Positions 45,783 through 53,990 of a stretch of DNA of 64,000 nt are shown here, piece after piece. The stretch is from CAVRTM01 sp963724015 (lineage in GTDB: Bacteria > Actinomycetota > Actinomycetes > Actinomycetales > Dermatophilaceae). The stretch is taken from the NCBI GenBank assembly GCA_963724015.1, contig CAVRTM010000012.1, positions 62,001 through 126,000 of the forward strand, read 5' to 3'. Made by a program: the position numbers and the translations under genes. Position 1 is the first letter of the stretch. The number at the start of each line of letters is the position of its first letter. The notes beneath the pieces were generated by a model that ran no database searches, was not told the origin of the DNA, and saw only the letters and a list, made by a program, of their open reading frames with translations.

Positions 45783-46943
45783 GCCGGGCCGGCAGGCAGG
45801 CAGACGTCGAAGCGGCAGCCGCCGCCGACGTTGGCGACAGTGAGGTTGCCGGCGTGGGACTCCACCACACCCCGGGCGATGGTCAGCCCCAGACCGGCAC
45901 CGGCATCGTCGGTGCCGCGCTCGGGCTGACCCCGCCAGCCGATGTCGAACACCCGCTCGAGGTCGTGGTCCTCGATACCACCGCACCCGTCGGTCACGCT
46001 CACCTGCGCCCGCCCGTCCGGCGTCCGCCGGGCCGCGACCAGCACCGTGCCGCCGGCCGGCGTGTGCCGCACCGCGTTGCCGACCAGGTTGGACAGGGCC
46101 CGGGCGAGCTCGTCGCTGTTGCCCTGGACCGCCAGCCGGTCCCCCGCCGCGTCGACGTCGACCCCGAGCAGGACGCCGCGTCGGCGGGCGGCCTCGCGGG
46201 CCTCCCCCGCGACGTCGTGCACCACCTCGACCAGGCTGACCGGGCGGCGGGCCGGCTGCTCCTGCGACAGCCCGGCGTTGAGCCGGGACAGCTCGAACAG
46301 GTCGTCCACGAGGGCGCTCATCCGGCCGACCGTCTGCTGCATCTGGCGCAGCGCGGCCGGCCGGTCCTCGATCACGTCGTCCTCCAGCCCCTCGGCCAGA
46401 GCCCGGAGCCCGGCCAGCGGCGTGCGCAGGTCGTGCGACATGAAGGCCACGAGCTCGCGGCGACTGCGCTCGAGGGCCAGCTCACGGTCGCGTGAGGCGC
46501 GCAGCTTGGACCGGGTCGCCTCCAGCTCGGCGGCCAGCGCGGTCAGCTCGGCGGGGGCCGAGAACCGGGCGCCCGCCGGGGCATCGGTGCCGCGGGCATC
46601 CTGGCCGTCACGGCTGGCCGACAGCCCACGCAGGGCCGCGGTGAGCTCGCGCGACCCCGACGCCACCCGTCGGCCGAGGACGTAGGACAGACAGGACCGC
46701 CAGCAGCGACGCCGAGATGAGGGCCGCCGACACCACCTGGGTGTCGTGGGTGGAGATGAGCATCTGGTTGACGTTGACCGCGACGGCCGCCGAGACGCCT
46801 GCCACCGGCACGAGCGCGGCGACGACGATGGACAGCAGGAGGGAGCGGTGGCGCGCCGCCTGCAGAACCCCCGCGCCGAGGGCGCCGGTGACGAGGACGA
46901 CGGCCACCGTCGTCCACAGGACCGCCAGCATGTCGCCGCTCAT
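45779..46943 (-). CDS. Sensor histidine kinase, HisKA type (one frameshift)
   Basis: A membrane kinase of about 387 residues. Three N-terminal helices (AVLWTTVAVVLVTGALGAGVL, SLLLSIVVAALVPVAGVSAAVAV, VVSAALISASLLAVL), a +1 change near 46685-46700, then a short HAMP-like linker and coiled coil, the H-box ELVAFMSHDLRTPLAGLRALAEGL, N-box LSNLVGNAVRHTPAGG, and G boxes VTDGCGGIEDHDLERVF and GAGLGLTIARGVVESHAG. ATG 46943 overlaps the response regulator stop (ATGA), so it is the second gene of a two-gene operon. The signal is unknown. Confidence 0.88.
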
Positions 46944-47646
46944 GCGCCGCCCTCCTCGGGGTCGAAGCGGTAGCCGGTGCCGCGCACCGTCACCACCAGC
47001 CGCGGGTCGGAGGGGTCGCGCTCGACCTTCTCGCGCAGCCGGCGCACGTGCACCGTGACCGTCGAGGTGTCACCGAAGTCCCATCCCCACACCCGGCGCA
47101 TCAGCTGCTCCTTGGTGAACGCCTCACCGGGGTGGGTGGCGAGGTGGGCCAGCAGGTCGAACTCGCGGTGGGTGAGGGCCAGCGGCTCGCCGTCGCGCAG
47201 CGGCCGTGCGCGCCCCCAGGTCGATCGTCAGCGCGCCGGAGACCACCGTCCGCGGCAGCATCGAGGCCGACCCCAGCCGCTCGGCACGCCGCAGCAGCGC
47301 CTGCACCCGCAGCACGGTCTCGCGCGGGCTGAACGGCTTGACCATGTAGTCGTCCGCGCCCATCTCGAGGCCGAGCAGCCGGTCGTCCTCCTCGCCCCGG
47401 GCGGACAGGATGATGACGGCCGCGACGTCGTCGTCCGCGCGACGGCGCTGCAGCACCTCGAGCCCGGACAGACCGGGCAGCATCACGTCGAGGATGACCA
47501 CGTCGGGCAGCCACTGCCGCCACTCCTGCAGCGCCGTCGGACCGTCCGCGGCGACGCGCGGCGTCGAACCCGGCCTTGCGCAGGTAGGCGGACAGCACGC
47601 TCGACACGGTCGAGTCGTCCTCGACCACCAGCACCTTGGCGACCAC
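46940..47646 (-). CDS. OmpR/PhoB-family response regulator (two frameshifts)
   Basis: About 234 residues. Receiver: KVLVVEDDSTVSSVLSAYLRKAGFD, then, after a +1 near 47555-47565, RVAADGPTALQEW, the phosphoacceptor loop DVVILDVMLPGLSGLEVL, and GADDYMVKPFSPRETVLRVQALLRR. After a second +1 near 47205-47217, the winged-helix effector: LALTHREFDLLAHLATHPGEAFTKEQLMRRVWGWDFGD and VHVRRLREKVERDP ... VRGTGYRFDP. GTG 47646 follows TACGCT by six bases (leaderless). It is divergent from the GT2 gene of the glycan cluster, which it may control. Confidence 0.88.
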
Positions 47647-47652
47647 GATCCG

Positions 47653-47658
47653 AGCGTA
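47653..47658 (-). promoter_or_regulatory. -10 element, leaderless promoter of response regulator
   Basis: Minus-strand TACGCT, six bases, then GTG 47646. Confidence 0.5.
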
Positions 47659-47758
47659 GGCGACACCGTGCGCGGAGCGCCGGCCCGGTCGGGCCGGCCG
47701 CGCGCAGGCGTAAGCATCTCGTCAGGGGCGACGGGCACCCGACCGGCGGCGGCCCACC

Positions 47759-47764
47759 TAGCGT
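47759..47764 (+). promoter_or_regulatory. -10 element, leaderless promoter of GT2 gene
   Basis: TAGCGT, six bases, then ATG 47771. Confidence 0.5.
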
Positions 47765-47770
47765 CGGAGC

Positions 47771-48449
47771 ATGGCGCAGGACGAGGGCGACGGCACCGGC
47801 CCGAGGTCGACGTGGTGCTCCCCTGCCTCGACGAGGCGGCAGGCCCTGCCGTGGCTGCTGTCGCGGATGCCACCCTGGGCCCGGCCGATCGTCGTGGACA
47901 ACGGCTCCACCGACGGGTCCGCCCGGATCGCCCGGGACCACGGCGCGGTGGTCGTGCCAGCAGGACGACGGGGGTACGGCGCCGCGTGCCACGCCGGGCT
48001 GGAGGCCGCCGGGTCCGAGGTCGTCGCGTTCATGGACGCCGACGCCAGCCTCGACCCCGCCGACCTCGCGCTGCTGCTCCGCCGGCGCGAGCGAGGACCC
48101 CCAGCTGCTGCTCGGCCGGCGGGTCGCCGTGGGCAGGGCGGCGTGGCCATGGCATCTCCGGCTGGCCAACCGCGCGGTCACCTGGCTGCTGCGTCGCCGT
48201 ACCGGCCTGTCGTTGAACGACATCGGGCCGATGCGGATGGCGCCCCGCGCGGCGCTGCTGGCGCTGCCGATCCACGACCGGCGCTCCGGGTACCCGCTGG
48301 AGACGGTCCTGCGGGCGGCCCAGGCCGGCTGGCAGGTGACCGAGGTGGACACGCCGTACCGCCCCCGCGCGGGCCGGTCCAAGGTCACCGGCACGCCGCT
48401 CGGGGCGGCCCGGACGGTGCGCGACATGAGCCGGGTGCTCCGGTCGTGA
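47771..48449 (+). CDS. Glycosyltransferase family 2 (three frameshifts)
   Basis: GT-A glycosyltransferase of about 225 residues, dolichyl-phosphate-mannose-synthase-like but without membrane helices. Read across small shifts near 47803 and 47842 the start becomes EVDVVLPCLDEAAALPWLLSRMP; then IVVDNGSTDGSARIARDHGA, GYGAACHAGLEAAGSEVVAFMDADASLDPADL (DxD), and after a shift near 48084 QLLLGRRVAVGR, LSLNDIGPMRMAPRAALLALPIHDRRSGYPLE and PYRPRAGRSKVTGT. Its TGA overlaps the next GTG. Acceptor likely a lipid phosphate or sugar; unknown. Confidence 0.82.
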
Positions 48450-49070
48450 CCGACCCGCACCGGCACCGTCGTGGTGCTGGCGAAGTCCCCGGTCGCGCAC
48501 CGGGTGAAGACCCGGCTGACCCCGGCGTTCTCGGCCCGGGAGGCGGCGGCACTGGCGCAAGCCGCGATCCGCGACACCCTCGACGTGGTGACATCGGGCA
48601 CCGGCGCGCGCCGTCGTCGCCTGGGACGGGCCGCACCGGACCGTGGCTGCCGGCCCCGGCGACGGTGGTCAGCCAGCGGGGCGACGGCCTGGACGAGCGG
48701 CTCACCAACGTCTTCGCCGACGTCTTCGGCGACGGCACCGACGAGCCGACCCTCCTCGTCGGCATGGACACCCCCCAGCTGACCGCGGCGCACCTGGACG
48801 TCGACTGGTCCGGCGTCGACGCCGTCCTCGGCCTGAGCGAGGACGGCGGGTTCTGGGCGGTCGGGCTGCGCCGGCACCACCCGGAGGCGTTTCTCGGGCG
48901 TGCCGATGTCGACCCCGGCGACCGGCGCCGCGCAGCTGGCCCGGCTGCGCCGGCTCGGCCTGCGGGTCGGGGCGCTGCCGCGGCTGCGCGACGTGGACAC
49001 CCCCGAGGACGCCGCGGCGGTCGCCGCCCTGGCCCCGGACACGCGGTTCGCCCGGCTGCACCGCCGGCTG
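48446..49070 (+). CDS. DUF2064 (TIGR04282-type) transferase (several frameshifts)
   Basis: About 210 residues of a nucleotide-diphospho-sugar transferase-like fold. Read across shifts near 48460, 48610, 48649 and 48894, the protein runs VVVLAKSPVAHRVKTRLTPAFSAREAAALAQAAIRDTL, VVSQRGDGLDERLTNVFADVF, TLLVGMDTPQLTAAHLD, VLGLSEDGGFWAVGLRR and DVDTPEDAAAVAALAPDTRFARL. These are hallmark segments of DUF2064. GTG 48446 overlaps the GT2 stop (GTGA). No stop is visible before the methyltransferase domain, so the boundary at 49070 is approximate and a fusion is possible. Relatives occur in arsenosugar and other glycan clusters. Confidence 0.75.
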
Positions 49071-49732
49071 GTGGCCGGACCCTGCTCCGCGACGGTGCTG
49101 TTCGACGCGGCGCTGTCCGGGTCGCGGGTCCAGGTCACGGAGGCCGACGCAGGGCGGGTGCCGGGGGCTCGGCGGCGCGCAGGCTGCTGGACGTCCGGCG
49201 GTGGCAGCAGATGGACGCAGCCGACCAGGTGCTGGCCGCCCGCTGCGAGGGCCCGGTGCTGGACGTCGGCTGCGGCCCCGGCCGGTTCGTGGAGTTCCTG
49301 GCGGCCGCCGGGCGCGCAGCCCTGGGCGTCGACATCTCGACGGTCGCCGTGGCCCAGACCGCGGCGCGCGGGGCCGCGGTGCTGACCCGCTCGGTGGGCG
49401 ACCGCCTGCCCGGCGAGGGGCGGTGGGGCACGGTGCTGCTCGCCGACGGCAACATCGGGATCGGCGGCGACCCCGGCTGGCTGCTGCGCCGCTGCGCCGG
49501 TCTGCTGCGCCCCGGCGGGCTCGCGCTGGTCGAGGCCGACCCGGACGACACGGCCGAGCAGGCGGTGACGCTGCGGCTGCACGGGCCCGGGGGACGCACC
49601 TCCCTGCCGCTGCCCTGGGCGCGCCTCGGCGCGCGGGCCGTCGTGCGGGTGGCGGCCGGGGCCGGCTTCGTCGCAGTCGAGGAGTGGCGGCTGCACGGTC
49701 GCGTCTTCCTCGCGCTGCGGTGCTGTCGCTGA
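49071..49732 (+). CDS. Class I SAM-dependent methyltransferase (one frameshift)
   Basis: About 220 residues. N-terminal ATVLFDAALSGSRVQVTEADAG, then after a +1 change near 49155-49185 LDVRRWQQMDAADQVLAARCEGPVLDVGCGPGRFVEFLAAAGRAALGVDIS (SAM motif I), WGTVLLADGNIGIGGDPGWLLRRCAGLLRPGGLALVEAD, and a C-terminal beta domain ending HGRVFLALR. GTG 49071 is a provisional start with no clear ribosome site; the open frame is continuous with DUF2064. The methyl acceptor is unknown; context suggests a sugar or lipid-linked intermediate. Confidence 0.75.
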
Positions 49733-49818
49733 CACCGGGCGGGGCGCGGCGGGTCGCGGCCGCCGGCGCGGCAGCGGCGGCCGCGGTCGCGGGCACGCGA
49801 CGGGAGGCGGCGCCGGCG

Positions 49819-50104
49819 TCAGGGGGCGGCCAGCAGGGGGATGCCGATGACGGCCACCGTCACGGCGGCCAGCAGCCGCCAGACGCAGCGCAGGGCGCAC
49901 GACCTCGGGGACACGGCGCAGCACCAGCCAGCCCAGGGCGACGGCGCAGGGGGCCAGCACGGCGTCATGGACCACCACCCCGGCGCCCAGCCAGGTGGCG
50001 ACGCCGGGCCACTGCCGCGGCGGCACCGCCACGACGAACGCCCGCCCGCCACAGAGGACCAGCAGGACGCCGACCGTGCCGAGCGCCCAGCGCACCCGGG
50101 TCAT
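49819..50104 (-). CDS. Small membrane protein after the molybdopterin oxidoreductase (frameshifted)
   Basis: About 94 residues with three hydrophobic segments: RWALGTVGVLLVLCGGRAFVV, ATWLGAGVVVHDAVLAPCAVALGWLVLRR, and LLAAVTVAVIGIPLLAAP after a +1 change at 49893-49900. ATG 50104 overlaps the stop of the oxidoreductase gene (ATGA), so they are coupled and it is likely a small accessory subunit. No family recognised. Confidence 0.65.
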
Positions 50105-51261
50105 GCCGACACCACCATCGCCGAGACCCACTTGGTCTGCAGCACTCCCGGGCGGTTCGGCGCGATCAGGCGCGCGGGGTAGCCGTGGTCCACGCTCAGG
50201 GGTGCACCGTCCAGGCGCAGCGCCAGCAGCGTGTCGGGGTGCTGGGCGTGGGCCGTCGGCAGCGTCGTCCGCCGGTAGGCACCGCGGCGCTCCAGGGACT
50301 CCACGCCGACGAAGGACCGCGCGGAGCCGCCGGCCAGCGCCACGAGGTCGCGCACGCGCACGCCGGCCCAGCGCCCCGACGCGCTCCACCCCTCGACGCA
50401 GGTGATCGGCAGCTCCACCTCGGTCTGCGGGAGCGCCGCGAGGTCGGCGTACGACAGCTGGCGCTCCCCGCCGGGGCCGGAGAGGCGCAGCCGCCACCGA
50501 CCGGGCACCGCGGCGACAGTCGACGCGGTGATGCCGGCCTGGGCGGCGGTGCGGTTGATCGGGATGCCGGACGGGCTGCGCGAGGGGTGCCGCCGCGCCA
50601 GCAACGCCAGCGGCTCGAGCGCGGGGACGGTCTGGCCCACGGTGAGGACGACGGCACCGGCGGCCACCCCCAGCGCGCTGCCGAGGAACCACCGGCGTCC
50701 CCGGGCCGAGGCCGCCACCTCGACCGGTCGGCGCTCCTCGTCCGGGGTGGACAGGTCCTCGCCCAGGGCCCGGCAGATGACGGGGAGGAACACCGCGACG
50801 TGGACGAGCAGCGCACCGACCACCACCCACGCAATGGCGTAGTGGACGGCCGTGAAGCCGAACCCGAAGACGTACCACTGGGCCACGTTGGCCACACCGG
50901 TGAACACCTGCAGCGCCGCCGCCGCCACGAGGACGGCGACCGACGCCCGGCGCAGCTGCTGGCCCACCGGCCCCAGGACCGGGCGACGGAACAGCCGGGG
51001 GTAGACGGCGTACAGCTTGGCCAGCAACAGCGGCACGCTCGCCATCCCGGCTGCGACGTGCAGCCCCTGGGTGACGCGGTAGCCCCACTCGGGGGCCACC
51101 GGGAGCGGCAGCCAGGCGAGCGGGTGCTGGTGCAGGTGGCTGACCAGCCCGGTGAGGAAGCAGGTGGTGAACGCGACGCCCAACCAGATGCCTAGGCGCG
51201 CAACAACTTTCGTGTCGTGCACCGGCGAGCTGAAGTCTTCCGTGCGGGGCAGCTGGACCAT
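50101..51261 (-). CDS. Molybdopterin-dependent oxidoreductase fused to a membrane b-type domain
   Basis: A 386-residue protein. The N-terminal half has about four membrane helices with spaced His residues (GLVSHLHQHPLAWLP, VTQGLHVAAG, FGFTAVHYAIAWVVVGALLVHVAVFLPV) suitable for b-heme. After a fifth helix (LGSALGVAAGAVVLTVGQ) comes a sulfite-oxidase-type molybdopterin domain: TVAAVPGRWRLRLSGPGG, the Cys ligand in LPITCVEGWSASGRWAGVRVRDLVALAG, and LLALRLDGAPLSVDHGYPARLIAPN. It would be an extracytoplasmic oxidoreductase whose substrate is unknown; the cluster around it is glycan-like, not sulfur-related. Intact. Confidence 0.87.
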   Translation of the reverse strand: MVQLPRTEDFSSPVHDTKVVARLGIWLGVAFTTCFLTGLVSHLHQHPLAWLPLPVAPEWGYRVTQGLHVAAGMASVPLLLAKLYAVYPRLFRRPVLGPVGQQLRRASVAVLVAAAALQVFTGVANVAQWYVFGFGFTAVHYAIAWVVVGALLVHVAVFLPVICRALGEDLSTPDEERRPVEVAASARGRRWFLGSALGVAAGAVVLTVGQTVPALEPLALLARRHPSRSPSGIPINRTAAQAGITASTVAAVPGRWRLRLSGPGGERQLSYADLAALPQTEVELPITCVEGWSASGRWAGVRVRDLVALAGGSARSFVGVESLERRGAYRRTTLPTAHAQHPDTLLALRLDGAPLSVDHGYPARLIAPNRPGVLQTKWVSAMVVSA

Positions 51262-51377
51262 GTCTCGAGGCTAGGACGATGCCGCCGCCGCACACCGGGG
51301 TCGGCGCTTACGCTGCGGTGACGAGCTCCCCTCCCGGCCGCCATCGGGCCCCGGACGCGGCCGGGCACAGTGGAGGG

Positions 51378-52886
51378 GTGGACCGGATCGTGGTGGGCAC
51401 CCTCGCCTGCGCGGGGGCCGCGGCCGCGGTCGTCGCCGGCGGTGACCTCGACGGCCACCGGGGCCGGCTCGCCGCCCTGGTGCTGCCGGGTTGGGTGGTC
51501 TTCGGCCTCTGCCTCGCCTGGGCGCTGGGGGCGCACCGGCGGCTGGGCCGCCCAGTGCTCACGGTGGTCCTGGCGGCCGCCGTGGTCCAGGTGCCCGGCC
51601 TGCTGGCGCCGCCGCGCACCAGCACCGACGCCTACCGCTACGTCTGGGACGGCCGGGTGCAGCTGGCCGGGGTCTCGCCGTACCGCTACGCCCCGCTCGA
51701 CGACCGGTTGGCGCCGCTGCGCGACCCGCTGCTCTTCCCGGGCCTCGGCCCCACGCAGCATTCCGGCTACCGCACCACGGCACTGCCGCACGACCGAAAC
51801 GGGCTGCTCCGGTTCAGCCGCAACGACAGCCGGGTGCGCATCAACCGTCCCCGGGTGCCGACGATCTACCCACCGGTGGCGCAGGCGTGGTTCACCGCAG
51901 TGGCCGCGGTCACCCCCTGGGCGCTCGGCACCGCCGGCCTGCAGCTGGCCAGCGCGCTGCTCGCCGTGCTCGTCGCCGCGCTGCTCGCGCGCCTGCTGCA
52001 GCACCGCCGGCGTGACCCCCGCCTCGCCCTCACGTGGGCGTGGTCACCGACGGTGGGCGTGGAGGCCTCGGGGGGCGCCCACGTCGACGTCCTCGCGACG
52101 GCGCTGGTCGTGCTCGCGGTCGGCACCGCCGGCGCCGTGACCCGGCGGCGGTGGCTGCCCCTGCTCACCGGCCTGCTGCTGGGTCTGGCGGCCGCGGTGA
52201 AGCTGACCCCGCTCGTCCTGCTGCCGGCGTTCACACCGCTCGGCCGGGCCCGTGCGGCCCCGTGGCGCGCCCTGGTGCCCGCCGCCTCGGCCCTGGGGAC
52301 CCTGGCGCTGGCCTACCTCCCGCACCTGCTCACAGCGGGCGCCCTCGTCCTGGGCTACCTCCCCGGCTACCTGCAGGAGGAGGGTGGCCGCAACCGCGCC
52401 GCCCTGCTGCGGCTGCTGCTGCCCGATGCGGCCGTGACGCCGGCGGTCGTGCTGCTCATGGCGGCCGTGGCCGGGTGGGCGGTCGTGCGGGCCGCACCGG
52501 ACGCCCCGGCCGGCCCGGCCCTCGTGCTGTTCGGGTCGCTGCTGCTGGTGACCACTCCGAGCTACCCCTGGTACGCGCTGCCCCTGGTGGCGCTCGCGGC
52601 GCTGACCGGGCGGCTCGAGTGGCTGGCGGTCGCCGCAGCGTCCTACGGCGCGTACGCCGGCGTGCGGCTGCCCGGCGTCACCGCGGCCGCGTACGCCGGC
52701 GCCGCGCTCGTCGTGCTGGGCACGACCGTGCGCCGGCGGCACGCCGGCCACGGCCGCCGGCATCAGCCGGGCGCGGCATCGGGGCCGGAGCGGAGGCGGG
52801 GGCACGTCCCCGCCCGTCGGGCTCAGCTGCGCTGGTACGGCGCGACGACGACCTCGACCCGCTGGAACTCCTTGACGTCGGAGTAG
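51378..52886 (+). CDS. GT87-like polyprenol-phosphate-mannose-dependent mannosyltransferase
   Basis: A 502-residue polytopic membrane protein with about twelve helices. The first extracytoplasmic loop has the acidic motif STDAYRYVWDGRVQLAGVSPYRYAPLD, and IYPPVAQAWF and LTWAWSPTVGVEASGGAHVDVLATAL follow, as in GT-C mannosyltransferases of the GT87/DUF2029 type. GTG 51378 has GGAGG upstream. No stop occurs before 52884-52886, so the C terminus overlaps the convergent guaB3 by 64 nt, past a hairpin at 52795-52814; a lost stop through an indel cannot be excluded. It belongs functionally with the GT2/DUF2064 genes. Confidence 0.82.
   Translation: MDRIVVGTLACAGAAAAVVAGGDLDGHRGRLAALVLPGWVVFGLCLAWALGAHRRLGRPVLTVVLAAAVVQVPGLLAPPRTSTDAYRYVWDGRVQLAGVSPYRYAPLDDRLAPLRDPLLFPGLGPTQHSGYRTTALPHDRNGLLRFSRNDSRVRINRPRVPTIYPPVAQAWFTAVAAVTPWALGTAGLQLASALLAVLVAALLARLLQHRRRDPRLALTWAWSPTVGVEASGGAHVDVLATALVVLAVGTAGAVTRRRWLPLLTGLLLGLAAAVKLTPLVLLPAFTPLGRARAAPWRALVPAASALGTLALAYLPHLLTAGALVLGYLPGYLQEEGGRNRAALLRLLLPDAAVTPAVVLLMAAVAGWAVVRAAPDAPAGPALVLFGSLLLVTTPSYPWYALPLVALAALTGRLEWLAVAAASYGAYAGVRLPGVTAAAYAGAALVVLGTTVRRRHAGHGRRHQPGAASGPERRRGHVPARRAQLRWYGATTTSTRWNSLTSE
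52795..52814. terminator. Hairpin at the convergent end of GT87 and guaB3
   Basis: A 7-bp GC stem (ggcgggg/ccccgcc), 9 nt after the guaB3 stop on the minus strand and inside the 3' end of the GT87 frame. Confidence 0.5.
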
Positions 52887-53946
52887 CCGGTCGTGGCCAT
52901 CGCCCGCTTCAGCGCGCCGATGAGGTTGGTCGTGCCGTCGGCGCCGAGACCCGGGCCGAGCAGGATCTCCTCCAGCGAGCCCGAGCGCGCCGACCTCGAC
53001 CCGCTCGCCGCGGGGCAGCTGGCTGTGGTGCGCCTCGGAGCCCCAGTGGTAGCCGCGGCCGGGGGCGTCGGTGGCCCGGGCGAGCGCCGCGCCGAGCATG
53101 ACGGCGTCGGCGCCGCACGCCACGGCCTTGATGATCTCGCCGCTGCGGCCCATGCCGCCGTCGGCGATGACGTGGACGTAGCGGCCGCCGGACTCGTCCA
53201 TGTAGTCGCGCCGCGCCGCGGCGACGTCGGCGATCGCCGAGGCCATCGGGGCGTGGATGCCGAGGGTGAGGCGGGTGGTGTGCGCGGCGCCGCCGCCGAA
53301 CCCGACGAGGACGCCGGCCGCGCCGGTGCGCATCAGGTGCAGCGCCGCGGTGTAGCTGGCCGCACCGCCGACGATCACCGGGACGTCGAGCTCGTAGATG
53401 AAGCGCTTGAGGTTCAGCGGCTCGGCGCGGCTGGAGACGTGCTCCGCCGAGACGGTCGTGCCGCGGATGACGAACAGGTCGACGCCGGCGTCGACGACGG
53501 TCTTCCAGAACTCCTGGGTGCGCTGCGGGGACAGGGCGCCGGCGACGGTGACGCCGGCCTCACGGATCTGGCCCAGGCGCTGGGTGATCAGCTCGGCGCC
53601 GGATCGGCGCGGCGTAGATCTCCTGCATCCGGCGGGTGGCGTTGGCCGGGTCGAGCGCGGCGATCTCGGCGAGCAGGCCGGACGGGTCGTCGTACCGGGT
53701 CCACAGGCCCTCGAGGTCGAGCACCGGCAGGCCGCCGAGGCGGCCGAAGGCGATCGCGGAGTCCGGCGAGATCACCGAGTCCATCGGGGCGGCGATCACG
53801 GGCAGCTCGAAGTGGTAGGCGTCGATCTGCCAGGAGACCGACACCTCCTCGGGGTCGCGGGTGCGCCGCGAGGGCACCACCGCGATGTCGTCGAAGGAGT
53901 AGGCGCGGCGACCGCGCTTGCCGCGGCCAATCTCGATCTCGGTCAC
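52823..53946 (-). CDS. guaB3: GuaB3 family IMP dehydrogenase-related protein (two frameshifts)
   Basis: About 373 residues, a TIM-barrel protein of the IMPDH/GMP reductase superfamily without CBS domains. RAYSFDDIAVVPSRRTRD, ELPVIAAPMDSVISPDSAIAFGRLGG, then after a +1 near 53600-53610 ELITQRLGQIREAGVTVAGALSP, VIRGTTVSAEH, VLVGFGGGAAHTTRLTLGI, HVIADGGMGRSGEIIKAVACGADAVMLG, and after a +1 near 52995-53002 LEEILLGPGLGADGTTNLIGALKRAMATTGY. The catalytic-loop Cys of IMPDH (SICTTR) is Ala-His here. The exact reaction is uncertain; cyanobacterial GuaB3 has GMP reductase activity. GTG 53946 is leaderless-like. Confidence 0.9.
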
Positions 53947-53952
53947 GCGGCA

Positions 53953-53958
53953 AGGCTA
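53953..53958 (-). promoter_or_regulatory. -10 element, leaderless promoter of guaB3
   Basis: Minus-strand TAGCCT, six bases, then GTG 53946. It lies in the 44-nt gap after guaB and shares 16 identical bases with the guaA promoter. Confidence 0.6.
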
Positions 53959-53990
53959 CCGGCGACGCCGGCGCGGTCGGTCACCGCAGG

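Noticed and set aside
47483..51295. 1270-codon minus-strand frame
   Set aside because: A composite of shadows opposite GT2/DUF2064/methyltransferase. The real minus-strand genes there are the small membrane protein and the molybdopterin oxidoreductase in other frames or sub-frames.
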